A stretch of DNA of 64,000 bases from Uranotaenia lowii (GCF_029784155.1 NC_073691.1:125922714-125986713), one strand, 5' to 3'. Positions 1-13,270 are shown, counted from the first letter of the stretch. Notes: a model not told the origin generated them from the sequence alone. Numbers and translations are program-made.

Positions 1-3000
1 CACTCACTCACTCAAACTAAATCAAGGCGGCCATGCATCGGTTCATACTGCCTGCGTACTTTCTGGCAAAGCGGCAGAAACATATGTTCATACGTACTGC
101 CTGCGTGTTTGAATGACTATTTTAATCCTCCCCAACAACAGCAACAACAAAGCAAGATGTATCAGGCAGACAGCATTCGATCATCGATCAGTAAACGAGT
201 GAGTGAGTGAGTGATTGAGCAAGAAAAGTTATTGACTGAATAAAGAAACTGAAAATCAGGTAGCTCCTCACTCAGTTGAGAATTCCAACTGGAGAAGAAA
301 CGTCTCTCTTTCAAATTTTATTCCTTTGATTCTCGGAGCAGCACTGTCGAACACAATCTTTGCCCCACTGGGAGATAAACCAACCGACAATTTAGGTTTT
401 GCTTTCGCTGTTGAAAACGTTTCAGTGTCTCTCATGAGAATTGAGTGATATTCGGAACACTGATTCAAAGAATATAAAGAAAAAGAAGTAAACCCATGCT
501 AGACCATATTTTATCGATAATACCCTCAATTCACTCATATTTACAATCGGTTGTTGTCGGCAGACCGAAAGCTTAACAGGGAAGTAAACACAATCCCCGG
601 TAAATCCACCCTCTGATTTAGATTTTGAGAGCGCCCTGTTCTGTCTCAACCAACCCAAACAACACAAAGACCGAAGATTATGTCGAGTTTTCCTCCGAGG
701 CCGCTGTGCTGTCCTGTCTGGGCTGAGCTGACGTATTTATTCTCATCATCGTCATCGTCATTCTCATCATACATAGTAGAAGAGGGAAAACGACACGGTG
801 TGTGGTTGTTAGCTTATCGCTTCCGCTCTTTTCCCCCTTTCTCCTTGAAAAAAAAAAAAAAAATAACAAAAATAAATCCTACAGCAGCTTCCCTTCGTCA
901 GATTTTCCAATTTCTATGATTTCAACCTGATCAAACGGTAGAAACGCATAGAGGAGCTCTCGCCCGTCTATAGGTTCTTGAGACGCAACGATATTCCTAC
1001 TGTAGGTATATTTCCTCCGCAAACCATCACGTAGAAGTAGCAATATCGTGAAGGATCTGGTTATTAAAATTTACTTCCCTTATTTCAAAATATCTCTTCG
1101 AATGTAATGCAGGGAGTTTGATTTAGGTATTTTTTAGAAATATTATTGCCATCAGGAAAATCAGGGTAGAAAGTTAATAAAACTAAATATCCTTGAGTAT
1201 TTATAAACAACAGGCAAATTCATTAATGATCCAGTCCAATAACTTCGGCCTAATACATATGTATGATTATGAATTTGGTCAAAAATCATTTACTTTGAAT
1301 TCCAATATAAAAAAAATGACGAGAATGCGTTTCCTTTTTTCCCCTTCACGTACGAAATACCGAAATAAGAGGGCTTCCGACGAATGGGTCGCATGCATCA
1401 CCGCCTTTTGCTCCCGGATCGATTACGATTTCATATTTATTCCATCACGGTGGTGCTTTTCCATCTTTCGTGACCAAAACAGGCGGTGCGGGGACTCTAA
1501 TGATGCAATGTTGCTCCGGCGATATGTTTGTAGGAATATCAATGGCACCCCCTTCGGAATTCTGTATTGCGCCCTGGTTGGGTGACTTTTGGAAACCTCA
1601 CACGTAAATCTGGAGGTAAAATGACCGTAGTTTTTTGCCCGTGAAATATTCGATGTGATTTCGAACAAGATTTTGCTGTTTACGGGTTTGTTCCCATAAT
1701 GTATGGCGGGAGATAAAAATAAATTCGACTTTTTTTTCTTATCCTTTTCAATCGTTGATTATGCCAACCTATCATCCAGGATATTTTACATGTTAAAAAA
1801 TAAGGCCTAAAACATTGCCTATTAGGAAACGAAAGTGATATGCATATAAAAAGTTCAACTAATCATTTCACTATACCAACTGTAAAAACATTGTTTCAAT
1901 AGTCAAAATTTTCGAAAATGCTTCAGCAGGCTTAAACGAAAATGCTCGATCAGTTTAATAAAAGAAACCTTTCTTGCTTCACCATTACTTACATATTAAG
2001 GATATAAGTTTTTCTTTATAATGTCAATCTTTAAATGTAATCATTATGCTACTTCATGTCCTAAAAGGTGCTAACGAAGAAAATTGGTTAATTTAATTCA
2101 ACTTTTGACATTTTTATGCAGTTGTGAATATAATATCCAATAAGGCTGGAACAAATTTCAAATCCTCCTTTGTCACTTGGAGTTGAAACATCCCGAGGGA
2201 GGGATAGTAAAAAATCAAAATTTTCAATAAATTTGAACAAATTGTAAAAAATCTTGCATGCAGTAAACTTGTATGCAATTGGCTGCCTCTTTATTTTCTA
2301 GTTTTAGAATCGCAAAATCGATGAATTTCGAAGAAATGCTTCGAACTGCAGCAGGACGTTGGTTGTGCAGAAAACTTTTTTGGGTTCTCATGAAATTCCA
2401 GACCAAAACAAACTGAAAATTGTGAATTGAGAGAGAGAGAATAGGTTCTCCATGGGCGCACGGAGATATGCGAAAAAGGGGCTCATCACCCTCACATGAT
2501 GTGATAAAAAGTTATAACATTTTGTATTGTATAACGGATTATTGGGTTGAATAGTTAAGATATAAATTACGAAATGGGTTCATCACCCTTAAATGATGCT
2601 GGTACCATTCGGTAGCAAATATGAATTTTGAATTGTATACTGTTAGAATAATTAGAGTGAGTTCGTTGAAAATTGAATTACTGAACTTTAGTTTGTTGAA
2701 ATCCGGTGGTTTCAAGGGGTCCAGAATGTTAGAGAATGATATAAAGATTTCGTCATGTTTGAAAACCCCGCAGTGAGACGTGCTAACGGGCATTACTTCT
2801 CTTTTTCTCACGTCTCACTGCTACACCGCCGAGTATGTTATGAGAGATCCAGAAAGCCGAACTGGAAGAAATAAACAAACGGCAAATAAAGCATAAGTCT
2901 GGATCCAACCACACACGAGCGCGTACGTGATTTTATAACCCGTCCGAAAACCCTCAATAAGGGAGAAAAAACTAGTTCCCCCACGGTGGGAAAGATAGCA

Positions 3001-3320
3001 AAGTGCTATAAGGTGTCGAGTGAAGTGATAGTTATCAACTTCAAGCTAGTTCTACAGTCCGCTAGCTTAGTGTTATCGAACATTACCTATCTACCTAAGA
3101 GTCCGGCGTCGATTGTCCGACGGATAGGGCTGAGATAAAAGATCTTCACTGCTGGCGATCCTTAGCCAGCGTCTTCACTTGCAGCCAGCCAAGGTTTTCG
3201 TCAACTGTGCAGATTTTGGCAGCTAGACTACGCTGCCAAGAGCCCTAGGCCTGCCTCTTCTTCGATGGCCTTTTGGATTCCAGACAAGCGTGATTATAAA
3301 CTGTATTCTAAGATCTTTGT
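1..3320. other. No recognisable gene
   Basis: AT-rich DNA with only short unconvincing ORFs. There is a small CACT/GAGT microsatellite near each end of the first 220 bases. At about 2145-2205 a stretch resembles the end of the MITE at 56.3 kb (GGCTGGAACAAATTTCAAAT), without a matching second end, so it is probably a fragment. About 2820-3320 is more GC-rich and lies directly upstream of the gypsy pol remnant; it may be that element's leader or gag region, but no gag motif, LTR or primer site could be recognised. Confidence 0.5.
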
Positions 3321-3329
3321 AAACTTGAA

Positions 3330-6300
3330 AACAGGAGATAGCAAAATATGATTTGAAATAGATAGTGGGTCACCAGTATCTCTTATAAGCATTGTTGACA
3401 AAAACAAATTTCTCTGTGGCGTCCCCCTGTTCGAAATAAGTCTTGGGTTAAAAAGTTATTGTGGGAGCAAAATTTCTGTATATGGTATGGTCAAAGTTAA
3501 GGTTAATTATAATGGGCAATCCAAGATCCTACGTTTGTATGCACTAGAAGGGAATAGACAACCCTTGCTCGGCCGTGAGTAGACGCGTGAGTTATCCCTG
3601 GATTGGAATAATGTAATGAATTGTTCGAATGTAACCATTGATAATATTGTCTCTTACTCTTATGATGGTAATGAGATAACACACGTTTTGATGAATGAGT
3701 TTCCTACGGTGTTTGAGAAAACAATTGGTCTTATGCAAAATGTTCATGCTACGTTGACTTTAAAACCTAATAGTAGACCTGTTTTTCTCTAAGCTCGCAC
3801 TTTACCATTCTCAATTAGGAGTATCATTGGAAAGGAAATTGACAATATGGTTCAAAATGGTGTTTTGGTGAAGGTTAACCACAGTGAATGGGCGACGCCC
3901 ATCGTTCCAGTAATGAAATCGATTGATAAGGTTCGATTATGTGGTGACTACAAACTGGCTGTCAATAAATGTCTACTTGTTGATGAATATCCCCTACCTA
4001 CCATCGATTAACTATTTGCAAATATTAGTGGAGGTGTAAAATTCTCTAAAATAGATTAGCTCAGGCATATTTAAAAATGAAAGTGCGTTCAGAACATCAA
4101 CCAATTTCAACACTTAACACTCATTTTGATTTATTTCAACCCATTCGTTTGATGTATTGCCTCTGGTCCAGCAATATTCCAAAGGGAAATTTCTCAGACT
4201 TTGAGTGGAATACAAAGGATCTCAGTTTTTATAGACAATGTAAAAGTAACCGGTATTGATGATGAATCCCATATGAACTCCCTATTTGAGGTTTTACGTA
4301 GATTCCATTCCATTCCGTATAGTGTATGGGGTAAAGAAGTTTCATCAGTACCTGTTTGGTCGCAAATTTACATAAGTAACCGACAATAAAGTTGTGGCTC
4401 AAATATTTTCTCCGAATAAGGGGTTACCTGCATTATCAGCACTACGTATGCAACATTACGCATTATTTTTAGAGTCTTTCAACTTTGAAATACGCTATCG
4501 TAACTCTAAGCAACATGCAAATGCTGACGGCATGTCACGTTTACCAATCGCTGATCCTTCTAGCAAAGACTACCTCAAAGTGGCTGACGTATTGGAGTTA
4601 GAAAGAATACAAACATTACCAGTTTCATTTGATGAGCTCCAACACCATACATCGAGAGACAAAGAAGTGCGTAACTTAATGCAAGCTCCAGTGCTCGGCA
4701 TCGCTAATTGAAAAATTAGCGGCGCTAATTAAATCGCTAACTCATTCAAATTTAGCGATCGCTAATTAAAACCGCTAAATGAGCGGAAAAAAAAAATCAA
4801 ACTTTCAAAATAGTAATGCAAAAATCTCATGATAGGTGCATTGCCTAACGTGTATCTAAAAAACTAAATGAAATAAATATGCAAATTCATTCTATGGTGA
4901 TACTATCTTATTTTTATTTTACCTGATTTGAAATACTTGTAAAAACTGCTTTGTGAAAAGTAAATATCTCATCCACTTCAAACAAGTTGTAAAAAGCGGA
5001 TTTTTCCAGCATTTATTATTCGAGATTTGCCGTGTGAGATAGTAATGTGAGAAATTTCGAAAAGCTTTTGAAAATCCATCGGTTAACCTAAAAAGCACAT
5101 TTCAACAAATCACCGCATGTGGACGACCATGCTAAAGTCATGTAAAATATTTATCAAGCAGGCCGTTTACTGTACTTTTGCAAGGAAAAACAGTATCTAA
5201 ACAGTGACCTTCTAGCATTGAATTATATCAATGATGTTTAAAATAGTTTAATACTGTTTAACGATATTTATCGAATTGTTTGTCTGAGAATGTTGAGAAA
5301 AGAAGTACTTAATGAGAAAAAAAAAGTTAATCTGTATGAGGCACTTCTGCCCTCAGACCATTCGAAGTGACCATTTTCACTTGGAGCGCATATTGGTGTA
5401 AGAATGATGCCCGATGTCTCCTTTACTTGTCAAAAGACGAAAAGTCTATCAGTAATAATTTGTGAATTTGAAACAAGTAAATGGAAGTTAGCGTTCTTTA
5501 TTTAGCGGAACCTAAAAATAGCGGAACTTTTTAATTCGCTAGCTCAATCATAATTTAGCGGCAAAATTAAACCGCTAACAAAAAGGTATCGGACTAACTA
5601 GCGATTAGCGGATTAGCGTTTTTGTGCCGAACACTGGCAAGCTCTATCAACTGGCCGATTCGTTGGACCTCATGATCGGTTTGGACCAAACCTATTATTC
5701 TTTGCAAAATGGTTGTCTCATACGAGGTTTACGAGTGTATGTCCCACCATCTCTGCGTAATCGTGTTTTACAAGAGCTACATTCAGGGCATTTTGGAGTC
5801 TCAAGAATGAAATCTCTAGCCAGATCTTACTGTTGGTGGCAAAATATTGATCGTGATATAGAAAAGATTTCCAAAAACTGTCTGGATTGTGCCAGAGTGA
5901 GAAAGAACCCTGTACCTGTTCCTGTTCACTGTTGGGAAAGACCAAATGAACCTTTCGAAAGAATTCACGCCGATTTTGCTGGCTCTTTTATGGGTCTATA
6001 TTTCCTTATAATTGTTGATGCGTATGTAAATGGCCCGAAATAAAAGTTGTTAACGATATTACTACAGAAACTACTATTGAACATATGCACAAGTTTTTCG
6101 CTCGGTACGGTATTCCCTCGGTTTTGGTAACTGATAGAGGTCCACAGTTTATGTCCGATGCCTTCCAAAAGTTTTTGATAGCAAATAAAGTTATTCATAA
6201 GACTGGTGCCTCTTACCATCCTGCCACGAACGGACAAGCTGAGCGTTACGTACAAACGTTTAAGGGTAAGATAAAAGCTCTTAAATGTCCGCGTTCGATA

Positions 6301-6961
6301 GATAAAAGGACCTTGCTAGACATTCTGTCGGCATATCGTCGTACGGTTCATCCTGCAACTGGGAAAAGTCCATCAATGATTGTTTTTGGCAGACAGATGA
6401 AAACTCGTAGGTATCGACCATATGATTCCACGACATCGAAATAATAGCATGCCCAGAGGGGAAGATATACCCATTCGTTCCTTTGAGGTTGGCAGTAGAG
6501 TTGCTGCTCGTGATTTCCTTTCTGCTTACGAGAAATGAAAATTTGGTACGGGTTGCAATAAACTTATGAAATTACATTACGAGATTGAACTTGATGATGG
6601 AATAGTATGGAAGCGGAATATTGATCAATTGAGACCTGGTCCATTGGATGCTTCCCAAAGTTCTTTTGATGAGTACCTCCGCATTAGAGGCAATAAACCA
6701 AGTCCCTTTTTTGAAAACCCTGAAAGGTCCCTTGAAACTAACAATTTTTCTCCAACTCCACGCCTTGAAGAAACCATCACGATGTCTCCGCAATCTCATG
6801 AAGTTTCTCAGAGAACTGAATCTCCTGACAATAATGCTCATAGCGGTACTGAACCCTCGTTAGGAGTTACCGGGTTTCAAAATTTAAGACATTCAGCTAG
6901 ACAAAAAAAGACATGTTATGGGATATTTAAGTATTTTGTTAAGTTAGAACACTTTAGCTGA
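3330..6961 (+). pseudogene. Decayed Ty3/gypsy (Mag-like) pol
   Basis: Remnant of a retrotransposon polyprotein, broken by many stops, frameshifts and deletions. In order it shows an aspartic protease active site (IDSGSPVSLIS, about 3350), the RT amino-terminal region (WATPIVPV, then DEYPLPTI near 3990), a damaged RT palm where the usual YLDD reads FIDN (about 4235), and the tail of RNase H (4394-4690) after loss of most of that domain. An integrase follows: zinc-finger H-H-C-C residues (HSGHFG to NCLDCARV, about 5790-5900) and core D, D, E (HADF, VTDRGPQF, NGQAERY; about 5970-6245). The open carboxy-terminal part ends at 6961, followed by a purine tract (GAGAAGGGGAGAA) that could be the polypurine tract. 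LTRs were not identified. The LARSYCWW style of the integrase zinc region suggests the Mag clade (inference). A hAT MITE interrupts it. Confidence 0.88.
4689..5636. mobile_element. Non-autonomous hAT MITE with 8-bp TSD
   Basis: A 948-bp element inserted in the gypsy pol remnant. The ends are inverted: CAGTGCTCGGCA on the left, TGCCGAACACTG on the right. The host sequence GCAAGCTC is duplicated exactly at 4681-4688 and 5637-5644, the 8-bp TSD expected of hAT elements. Many ATTAGCG/CGCTAATT motifs cluster just inside both ends, as expected for subterminal transposase-binding sites. There is no coding potential, so it must have been mobilised in trans. It is younger than the retrotransposon it splits. 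Confidence 0.93.
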
Positions 6962-6971
6962 GAAGGGGAGA

Positions 6972-8210
6972 ATTGCAATAGATTTATATGTATGTTCAAT
7001 TAGCTTACTTTCATTTGATCGTGTATTAAAATACCAATTTAGAGGAAAAGAAATATAGCGGGCAACTCTGTCGTGTGTAGGCAAACGGAAAACACGTTGG
7101 GGAAAGGTTTCCTAAATGGGCCTATCGGGTTAACGTTAAATGACCCCACGGCTGTTTGATGAAATGGCTGACTAGACAGCTTATCTGGCCAATGCATTTT
7201 GAGGGTGATACGTTTAGAACACAAGGCAAGAATGAATTTTATGAATTTACAAACTCAAAAAAATTTAAAAAATCATACAAGGCTTTGATACATTTTGATG
7301 TAATATTTCAACTTTTAAAAATTATACGTAAAGAAGCTTAAAACAAAAACTAGGATGGTTTTTGTTTCTTTCTCAAATGAACTTAATAAATTAAACATAT
7401 TTCAGCTTTTGTGGAGGTTTAATAATGTTTATATAGTGGAATAATAGAGTGTTTTTGTATGCCCCCATCATATTTGTAAAATGCCTCCATCCTAAAATAA
7501 CAGGTTAAATAGAATAAATAAATGATTTTTATCATTGAACCTTCAAATCTAAGCTCTGAATAACATCTTAAGAGATAATTGAAGATCTAAAAAAAAGATT
7601 TGATAAAGTTTTTCTCATGGATGAACTGCCTCCATAGTATGGCAACCCTAACTTTTGTTTTATTCCACAAAATTATTATAAACATAGATTTTTCTAAAAC
7701 TTCAGCTTTGTCGTACTGAAATTATTACTTTCTAGAAGTTTCAATGAAATTATACGGAAATATTGCCCAACAAACAGAAATTTTGTTCAAAACATAAATA
7801 AGCGCATTTAGCCCCCACGGTTTGAGGTTCGGCATTTTAGACAGCACTTATAATAAAATAGTTTTCTTGGAAACCAAAGAGAATTTTAACATAAAAATTA
7901 CTCCAATGTATAGAAAACAGATGCCTGCACACGTGTATATAGTTTTTGTACAGATATTCGATGTGATATTTGATTAAATCAGTGTTCTGCTTAATAGGCG
8001 CATATAGCCCGCTCCTCCCCTTGTTTTTCTCTTTCTTGACTTCAAAGTCACACAAAACAATATGTTTTACTACTAGCGCTTCTTACAGTATTACTTTAGT
8101 TTATTTTACTTCTTTTCGACTTCGATCTCAGGAACAAGAGACCCTTCGAGCTGGGTCTAAGGGTCTGGGTAACTGTGAGGACGTCGCGGACTCTCGAAGG
8201 TTCACCTTGC
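6972..8210. other. Gene-free stretch after gypsy pol
   Basis: AT-rich sequence without a credible ORF. The first few hundred bases may include the 3' LTR of the gypsy remnant, since a purine tract precedes them, but no second LTR was found to confirm this. At about 8130-8218 a short GC-richer segment leads into a TAATG repeat and looks like the 3' end of a non-LTR element. Confidence 0.4.
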
Positions 8211-8218
8211 TTTGGCTA

Positions 8219-8246
8219 TTGTAATGTAATGTAATGTAATGTAATA
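8219..8246 (+). repeat. (TAATG)n tail, probable non-LTR 3' end
   Basis: About five tandem TAATG units at the end of a GC-richer segment (about 8130-8218). Short tandem tails of this kind are typical of I-, R1- and LOA-type non-LTR retrotransposons. No coding part was recognised next to it. Confidence 0.5.
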
Positions 8247-8339
8247 AAATTTAACTATTGATTGAGTTGAGGAAATATAAAGAATTTGTTAAACGAAATG
8301 AAGAAAAACCGGACACTAATTCGATTTAAAATTGTGTAT

Positions 8340-9030
8340 TTGTATAGACTATGTAAGTGGGATGTGTTTGCGCAAACTTTTCTCTTCGACTCCGCTATCT
8401 CAAAATAACGAGCTCGTCAGCTTGCCTGCCACTTTGACGTGCACCGAGGCAGTCTCAATGCACTGGAAAATGGGGGTGGGATTGACTAGTTCGGTTTAAC
8501 GTTACGATCTAGTCGCGTGGAGTTCTGGCTTCACTAGGCGCTTCTCTCACGAACTTTACCGACTGACCCAGGCTGACCAGCTTGGCCAAGCCGAGAGAGG
8601 CCCTCCTTGAAAATATGGACCCATTTCGGTCCAAGGGAATCCTCCTCAGTAGTTATGGCCCGCAGACCAGAGGATATCGTCGATCCTTTACGGGTTAGAC
8701 GTAACGAACGAGAAGTTCGTTAGGCCGTAGGAGCGTGACGGGTGAGTTTGAATTTCAAATAGGAACAAAAAAGGTTCTGTGGACGCACAGAAAAAAATAC
8801 CAAATTGTATACACGTCGCACCAGTTTCTAGCATATCGTTTCTGCTTTTCGCAAGGCATACCTGAATAGCTTCGGCAGCCTGCTACTTCCAATAAGATTT
8901 CCACCTTCAAACAAACTTTTTATAATTAACTCACAACTCCATCTTAACGTTTTGTCGCACTCGCCGCCTAGATTCAAATGTCGAATCTGGCCAGGGAAAA
9001 CCGCCAATTTTTAAATTAAAAATGGGGAGT
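8340..9030. other. GC-richer unannotated segment
   Basis: About 8390-8750 is GC-richer than its surroundings and resembles the noncoding part of a retroelement, but no ORF, terminal repeat or known motif was recognised. It lies just upstream of the non-LTR ORF2 remnant and might be part of the same degraded element. Confidence 0.3.
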
Positions 9031-9149
9031 TGATGAAGCAGGGTTGAATAGTTCCCACATCTATGTTCCACACCTTTTTTCTTACTCCGACATTTTTCCT
9101 AAGTCCTGCTTATGTTATGTCTACAGTGTGTTGACAATTTTACACCGCG

Positions 9150-9745
9150 AAATCGTTTTCAACGAATTTTACTTGTTGGTTCGAAGAAACTCACTTGTCA
9201 ATTGGCAGCGCAAATGGATAGAGGATGAGTTGAGTCGATGGCTCCACTCGATTATCCAAAGATTTGCCTTAAATCCTGGTTCAATGGATTGGACATAAGT
9301 CGAGATTTAATTCGAGCATTTTCTCGTCTTATGTCCAATCATTGTTCCTTAGACGCGTTACTCTTTCGTGTAAACCTGGCTGGCAGCAATTTGTGTAACT
9401 GTGGTTACCGTGACATCGAGCATCTTGTTTCGTCGTGTGAGGGCTATCTTGTCACCAGAGCGAATCTAATAGAATCCTTTCGGGCCCAAGGAAAACCAAC
9501 GTTCCAATGAGAGATATGTTGGCTGTGGTAGACTAATACAACATGTTCAAAATCTATCTATTCCTAAAAGCTGTCCACCTTCGTATATAACTATTTTTAT
9601 TTTCAGGTTTCCCTTTCTATATCTTATCTTTGAAAAATTGTTAAACTAGGTTAAGTAACCAGTTGTAAAAAGCAAAAAGATGATGCCTCTATAAAACTCA
9701 AAGGTCCGAGCCGTTTCCAATAAACGAATTATAAAAAAATAAATA
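9150..9745 (+). pseudogene. Non-LTR ORF2 C-terminal remnant (R1/LOA/I type)
   Basis: Only the end of the polyprotein survives, in two overlapping frames (about 9150-9298 and 9238-9510), so at least one frameshift is present. The diagnostic part is a segment around NLCNCGYRDIEHLVSSC: Cys, Cys, His and Cys spaced like the C-terminal zinc-binding motif of I/R1/LOA-group retrotransposons, just after a DALLFRV-type motif that usually precedes it. A noncoding tail follows and ends in AATAAA-like, A-rich sequence near 9720-9745. No RT or endonuclease domain is present, so it is a dead 5'-truncated copy. Assignment to one clade is not possible from this fragment. Confidence 0.7.
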
Positions 9746-11220
9746 TATATTTTGAAATGCTTGATTTATAACGTTTACAACGATTTATAACACTGAACTT
9801 CTCTTAATCAAAGTGTCTGCTTTCCTAAATATATAGAAAAAAATAATGGTGAAAATCATGGTCCGCCTGATCTCTTCCAAGTAGGTAGATAGTCGGTAGG
9901 TTAGCGCTTTGCTGGTGGATTTAGTTTACGGCTTAATTTGAATGCGAACTTGATTATTGGACAGGCACGTGCCGGTTTCGGTGGAATCCAAGAATTGTCC
10001 CCCCATCACAAACGAAACAGCTTCGAGCTTGCTTGCTCGTCTTACGAAAGCCAACTTGGTTTGGCCGTATCGAGATCGGCACGGTTTTTTGAGCTCGGCG
10101 GCGATGACAATATTACTATACCTCCGGGAAAACATGTTTCCTCCCCCAGTTGAAAAAGGATGATACCGCAGGAGATAGAAATATAAGGAAGGGGAAGTGA
10201 GTTTGAGAAGAGTTCATAAAAGTTATAGAATAAGGGAGATCACATAATAACGATGTTCCGGAATGATAGGACCGCTCCGGAGCGACGTTATTGTTCATTA
10301 TCGGCTGGGAATCAGTGCGCTCCGGACTTCGGAACGAATAGGCCGAGCGATGCTCGACGAAATAAATCGGAGAAGAGCCGTTTTTGGCTCCTGGTGGGTG
10401 AGAAGGTGGGTTGATAGTCATTTTTACAGACTTTTGCCGAGCACTGGTTGAATATATAGATCATAAATGGCGATTAAATTGTGCTGCTGCTACAGGGTAG
10501 CAAATTGGAGGGTAATAATAATAATAATAATAATAACTCCGCCATGCAACATAATGGAAATCGGTTGATAGAAGATGCCGTTACTCTTTCGTTTTCGTTT
10601 TCATATGAGGGGAGATTGGGTTTGTTTGAACAATAGATGTAGCAATTAGCATGAAGTTGTTAAGTTTTGTATAACAATGTTTGGAACAAGTTAATTTGGT
10701 TTACTGACAAATAGTTAAATAAACAGCATCGACTTAAATGAATGAAGTTCTTAGAAGGTCGCTGAAAATAAAAAAAAATTAACAAGTAAACTGCACAAGT
10801 CATCATTTAAACTAGTGTTTATTTAGTTAATTCAGCACATTGTGTTTAAATTTTGAAAGAAGTTTTTAAAATTTTGTTGAAGCATTTTATCTTATGATAT
10901 ACAAACCTACTCTTTATGAGACCATATAGTCCAGAACAAATTAAAAAGCGATTATTCAACACAACATGAGGGTAAAATCAAGTTACGTAATGAACGAATA
11001 CGCACAACCCGTATTGAATGATTCGAAAGTGAAAGTAACGTCGACTGAGTCATTCAATAAATTTGTTGCACGTGAGCAGGAATCTGAGCATGGTTTCTTA
11101 AATTGAGTGGATAAAAAAAGTGGAATCCGTAAAGTGATCGAGTTGTTTCACACAAAGACAACATAGAAGGGAAAAATGCTATAAATTGAGACTAAACAGA
11201 AGATATATTTACAAACAGAT
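9746..11220. other. No recognisable gene
   Basis: Mixed composition. About 9900-10450 is less AT-rich and carries overlapping short ORFs on both strands with no recognisable domain. The rest is AT-rich. One AAT microsatellite lies within it. Confidence 0.4.
10512..10536. repeat. (AAT)n microsatellite
   Basis: About eight perfect trinucleotide units. Confidence 0.9.
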
Positions 11221-11223
11221 TTG

Positions 11224-11574
11224 AAAAACGAAGAACGAAGAACGAAGAACGAAGAACGAAGAACGAAGAACGAAGAACGAAGAACGAAGAACGAAGAACG
11301 AAGAACGAAGAACGAAGAACGAAGAACGAAGAACGAAGAACGAAGAACGAAGAACGAAGAACGAAGAACGAAGAACGAAGAACGAAGAACGAAGAACGAA
11401 GAACGAAGAACGAAGAACGAAGAACGAAGAACGAAGAACGAAGAACGAAGAACGAAGAACGAAGAACGAAGAACGAAGAACGAAGAACGAAGAACGAAGA
11501 ACGAAGAACGAAGAACGAAGAACGAAGAACGAAAAACGAAGAACAAAAAACGAAGAACGAAGAACGAAGAATGT
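11224..11574. repeat. Heptanucleotide array (AACGAAG)n
   Basis: About 50 head-to-tail copies of a 7-bp unit, perfect except for a few substitutions near the right end (AAAAACG, AACAAAA, AATGTAG). Because 7 is not a multiple of 3 and the unit has no stop codon on either strand, several long frames stay open; these are not genes. One strand is purine-only apart from a single C per unit. Confidence 0.97.
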
Positions 11575-11579
11575 AGAAC

Positions 11580-12360
11580 GGAAAAGAAGAAAACACACTA
11601 ACTGAGAAAGAAAATTACAATTCATTGTCAAATATTTCCACACACACTGAACGTCACACACTGAACACATCGTCTGTCAACAAATATTTACCAAAAATCT
11701 TTTAATGTCATCTTAGCCTCTCCTCAGCTCTGCCTCGCCTTGGTCTAGTTATCATCTCGATAATGATGCTCAGAAATCGCACAAAAATACCAGAAGCGAA
11801 ATGCTAACCAAGGGATCGATATTTCGGAGCTGCGGCTTCCGCAAGCAACAATGTGAGTGGGAGGGATTCGGTCATTTGATCGATTGCTTTTCCATTTGAT
11901 TTGACTTCTGCCTGCTCACACACAATGTAATGGCAATGTGGGTAAGTGTCCTTAGCTTGGCCATAGGGAGCATTTTCGGTAGGAAGAAAAACAAATAAAA
12001 ATCTCTCAATTCCTCAAGAGGCTTTGAGACGTTGACCTAAAAGTAAATGCAGGTTAAGCATTCTGACTCTTGATCCGAATCTATACCCAGCCATACAGAG
12101 CGAGCGTGCCAATCAATTCCTTCCAGCTTCTTTCACGACGGCATGTTGATTTGGAGAATAAATCAATATTGTCCGATGACAGTCATTGGAAATTCAATAG
12201 GATCGCATTTCGACACACGGTGTCCTTTTTGTTGCCTTTGCCACACGCTGTCATTCAAAGGTTTGAAGCTTGTTATGAAGTTTTAGGAAAAAGATAAATA
12301 GTAGTTGTTCTTGTATCTAATTATCTCGGATGGCATAGCATCAATTTACACTCTGATTTT
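11580..12360. other. No recognisable gene
   Basis: Less AT-rich than its surroundings but without a convincing ORF, RNA gene or element end. It could be unique host intergenic or intronic sequence. Confidence 0.4.
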
Positions 12361-12366
12361 TGCATA

Positions 12367-13270
12367 CCGTCAACTGGGGCAACATGCAACAATTTTCAAC
12401 TTCAATGGTTTCTAAAAAACTTATGTTCACAGTTAATCCTACTCCTTATGCATCAGAAGTTTAAAATATGATGGGACATCGAATTGGCGTAGTTAGAAAA
12501 ATTATTGGTTTCTTTAGTTATTTTTAATCTTCAAAAAACATGCGATTTTCACCCTCCTTAGAAAATGGGATAATTTGCAACAAACTTAGTTTTTAATGGA
12601 AAATCTTATGAACACGTATGAAAATTTATAGTTTTAAATATAATTGGTCTGTAAACACTAATTTCCAATGTTTTTCTGAAACTAAGGATGCTGCATACAT
12701 TTGCGGGTTAAATAATACTACGAAAAATTCTACAAGCTGAAATCATTAAAATAAATGTTTGGATGAATGAAATTTCAATGTTTACAAACACGTGATGCAA
12801 AACATTCATATTCCAGCAAAATGAAACGAGATTTACAAGATGTTTCTTTGATTCTTGTTGTTGATTCTTGTTGCATTTTACCCCAGACACCTAACTGAAT
12901 TATAAAAATATTTATTTTAAAAAAATTGAGTGATTGTTCGAAAAATATATTTACACCAACAGTGTTTGTATAGCATGAGGAAACCAGTAAAAAATTGTAG
13001 GTAATATTATTGGCTTAATCCGTCATACTGGGTAAAGTTTTTAACGGCATCGAAAAATGTTAAAATTTGTACATTTTTTGCTCGATTTTTCAAATGTTAT
13101 TTATAAAAAACTTTAAAGGACTAGCTTCAGATGCGAGAAATTATGTCATCATCATTCTGTAATCATTAAAAGATAATTTATTACAATACATTAAATTAAA
13201 AATTGATTCAGTGTGGTGTCATATAAATGTTGCATTCAACCCCGCTGTTGCGTGATGCCCCGTTTGACGG
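12367..13270. mobile_element. pogo/mariner-type MITE, 904 bp, TA TSD
   Basis: Inverted termini CCGTCAACTGGGGCAAC (left) and GCCCCGTTTGACGG (right, reverse strand CCGTCAAACGGGGC), each bordered by TA (12365-12366 and 13271-13272). The interior is AT-rich and noncoding. The end sequence follows the same pattern as the full pogo element at 26.4 kb (CCGTAAACTGGGGGAAC), so a related transposase may have moved it (inference). Confidence 0.82.

Noticed and set aside
680..919. 79-codon frame with a Ser-rich middle and Lys run
   Set aside because: It is produced by trinucleotide and A-run low complexity, with no conservation cue.
10263..10451. 62-codon frame in a less AT-rich segment
   Set aside because: A frame of similar quality exists on the opposite strand; nothing favours either.
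11148..11670. Long open frames on both strands (FFVLRSS and RRTKNEE repeats)
   Set aside because: They are translations of a 7-bp tandem repeat with no stop codon; all frames are open by construction.
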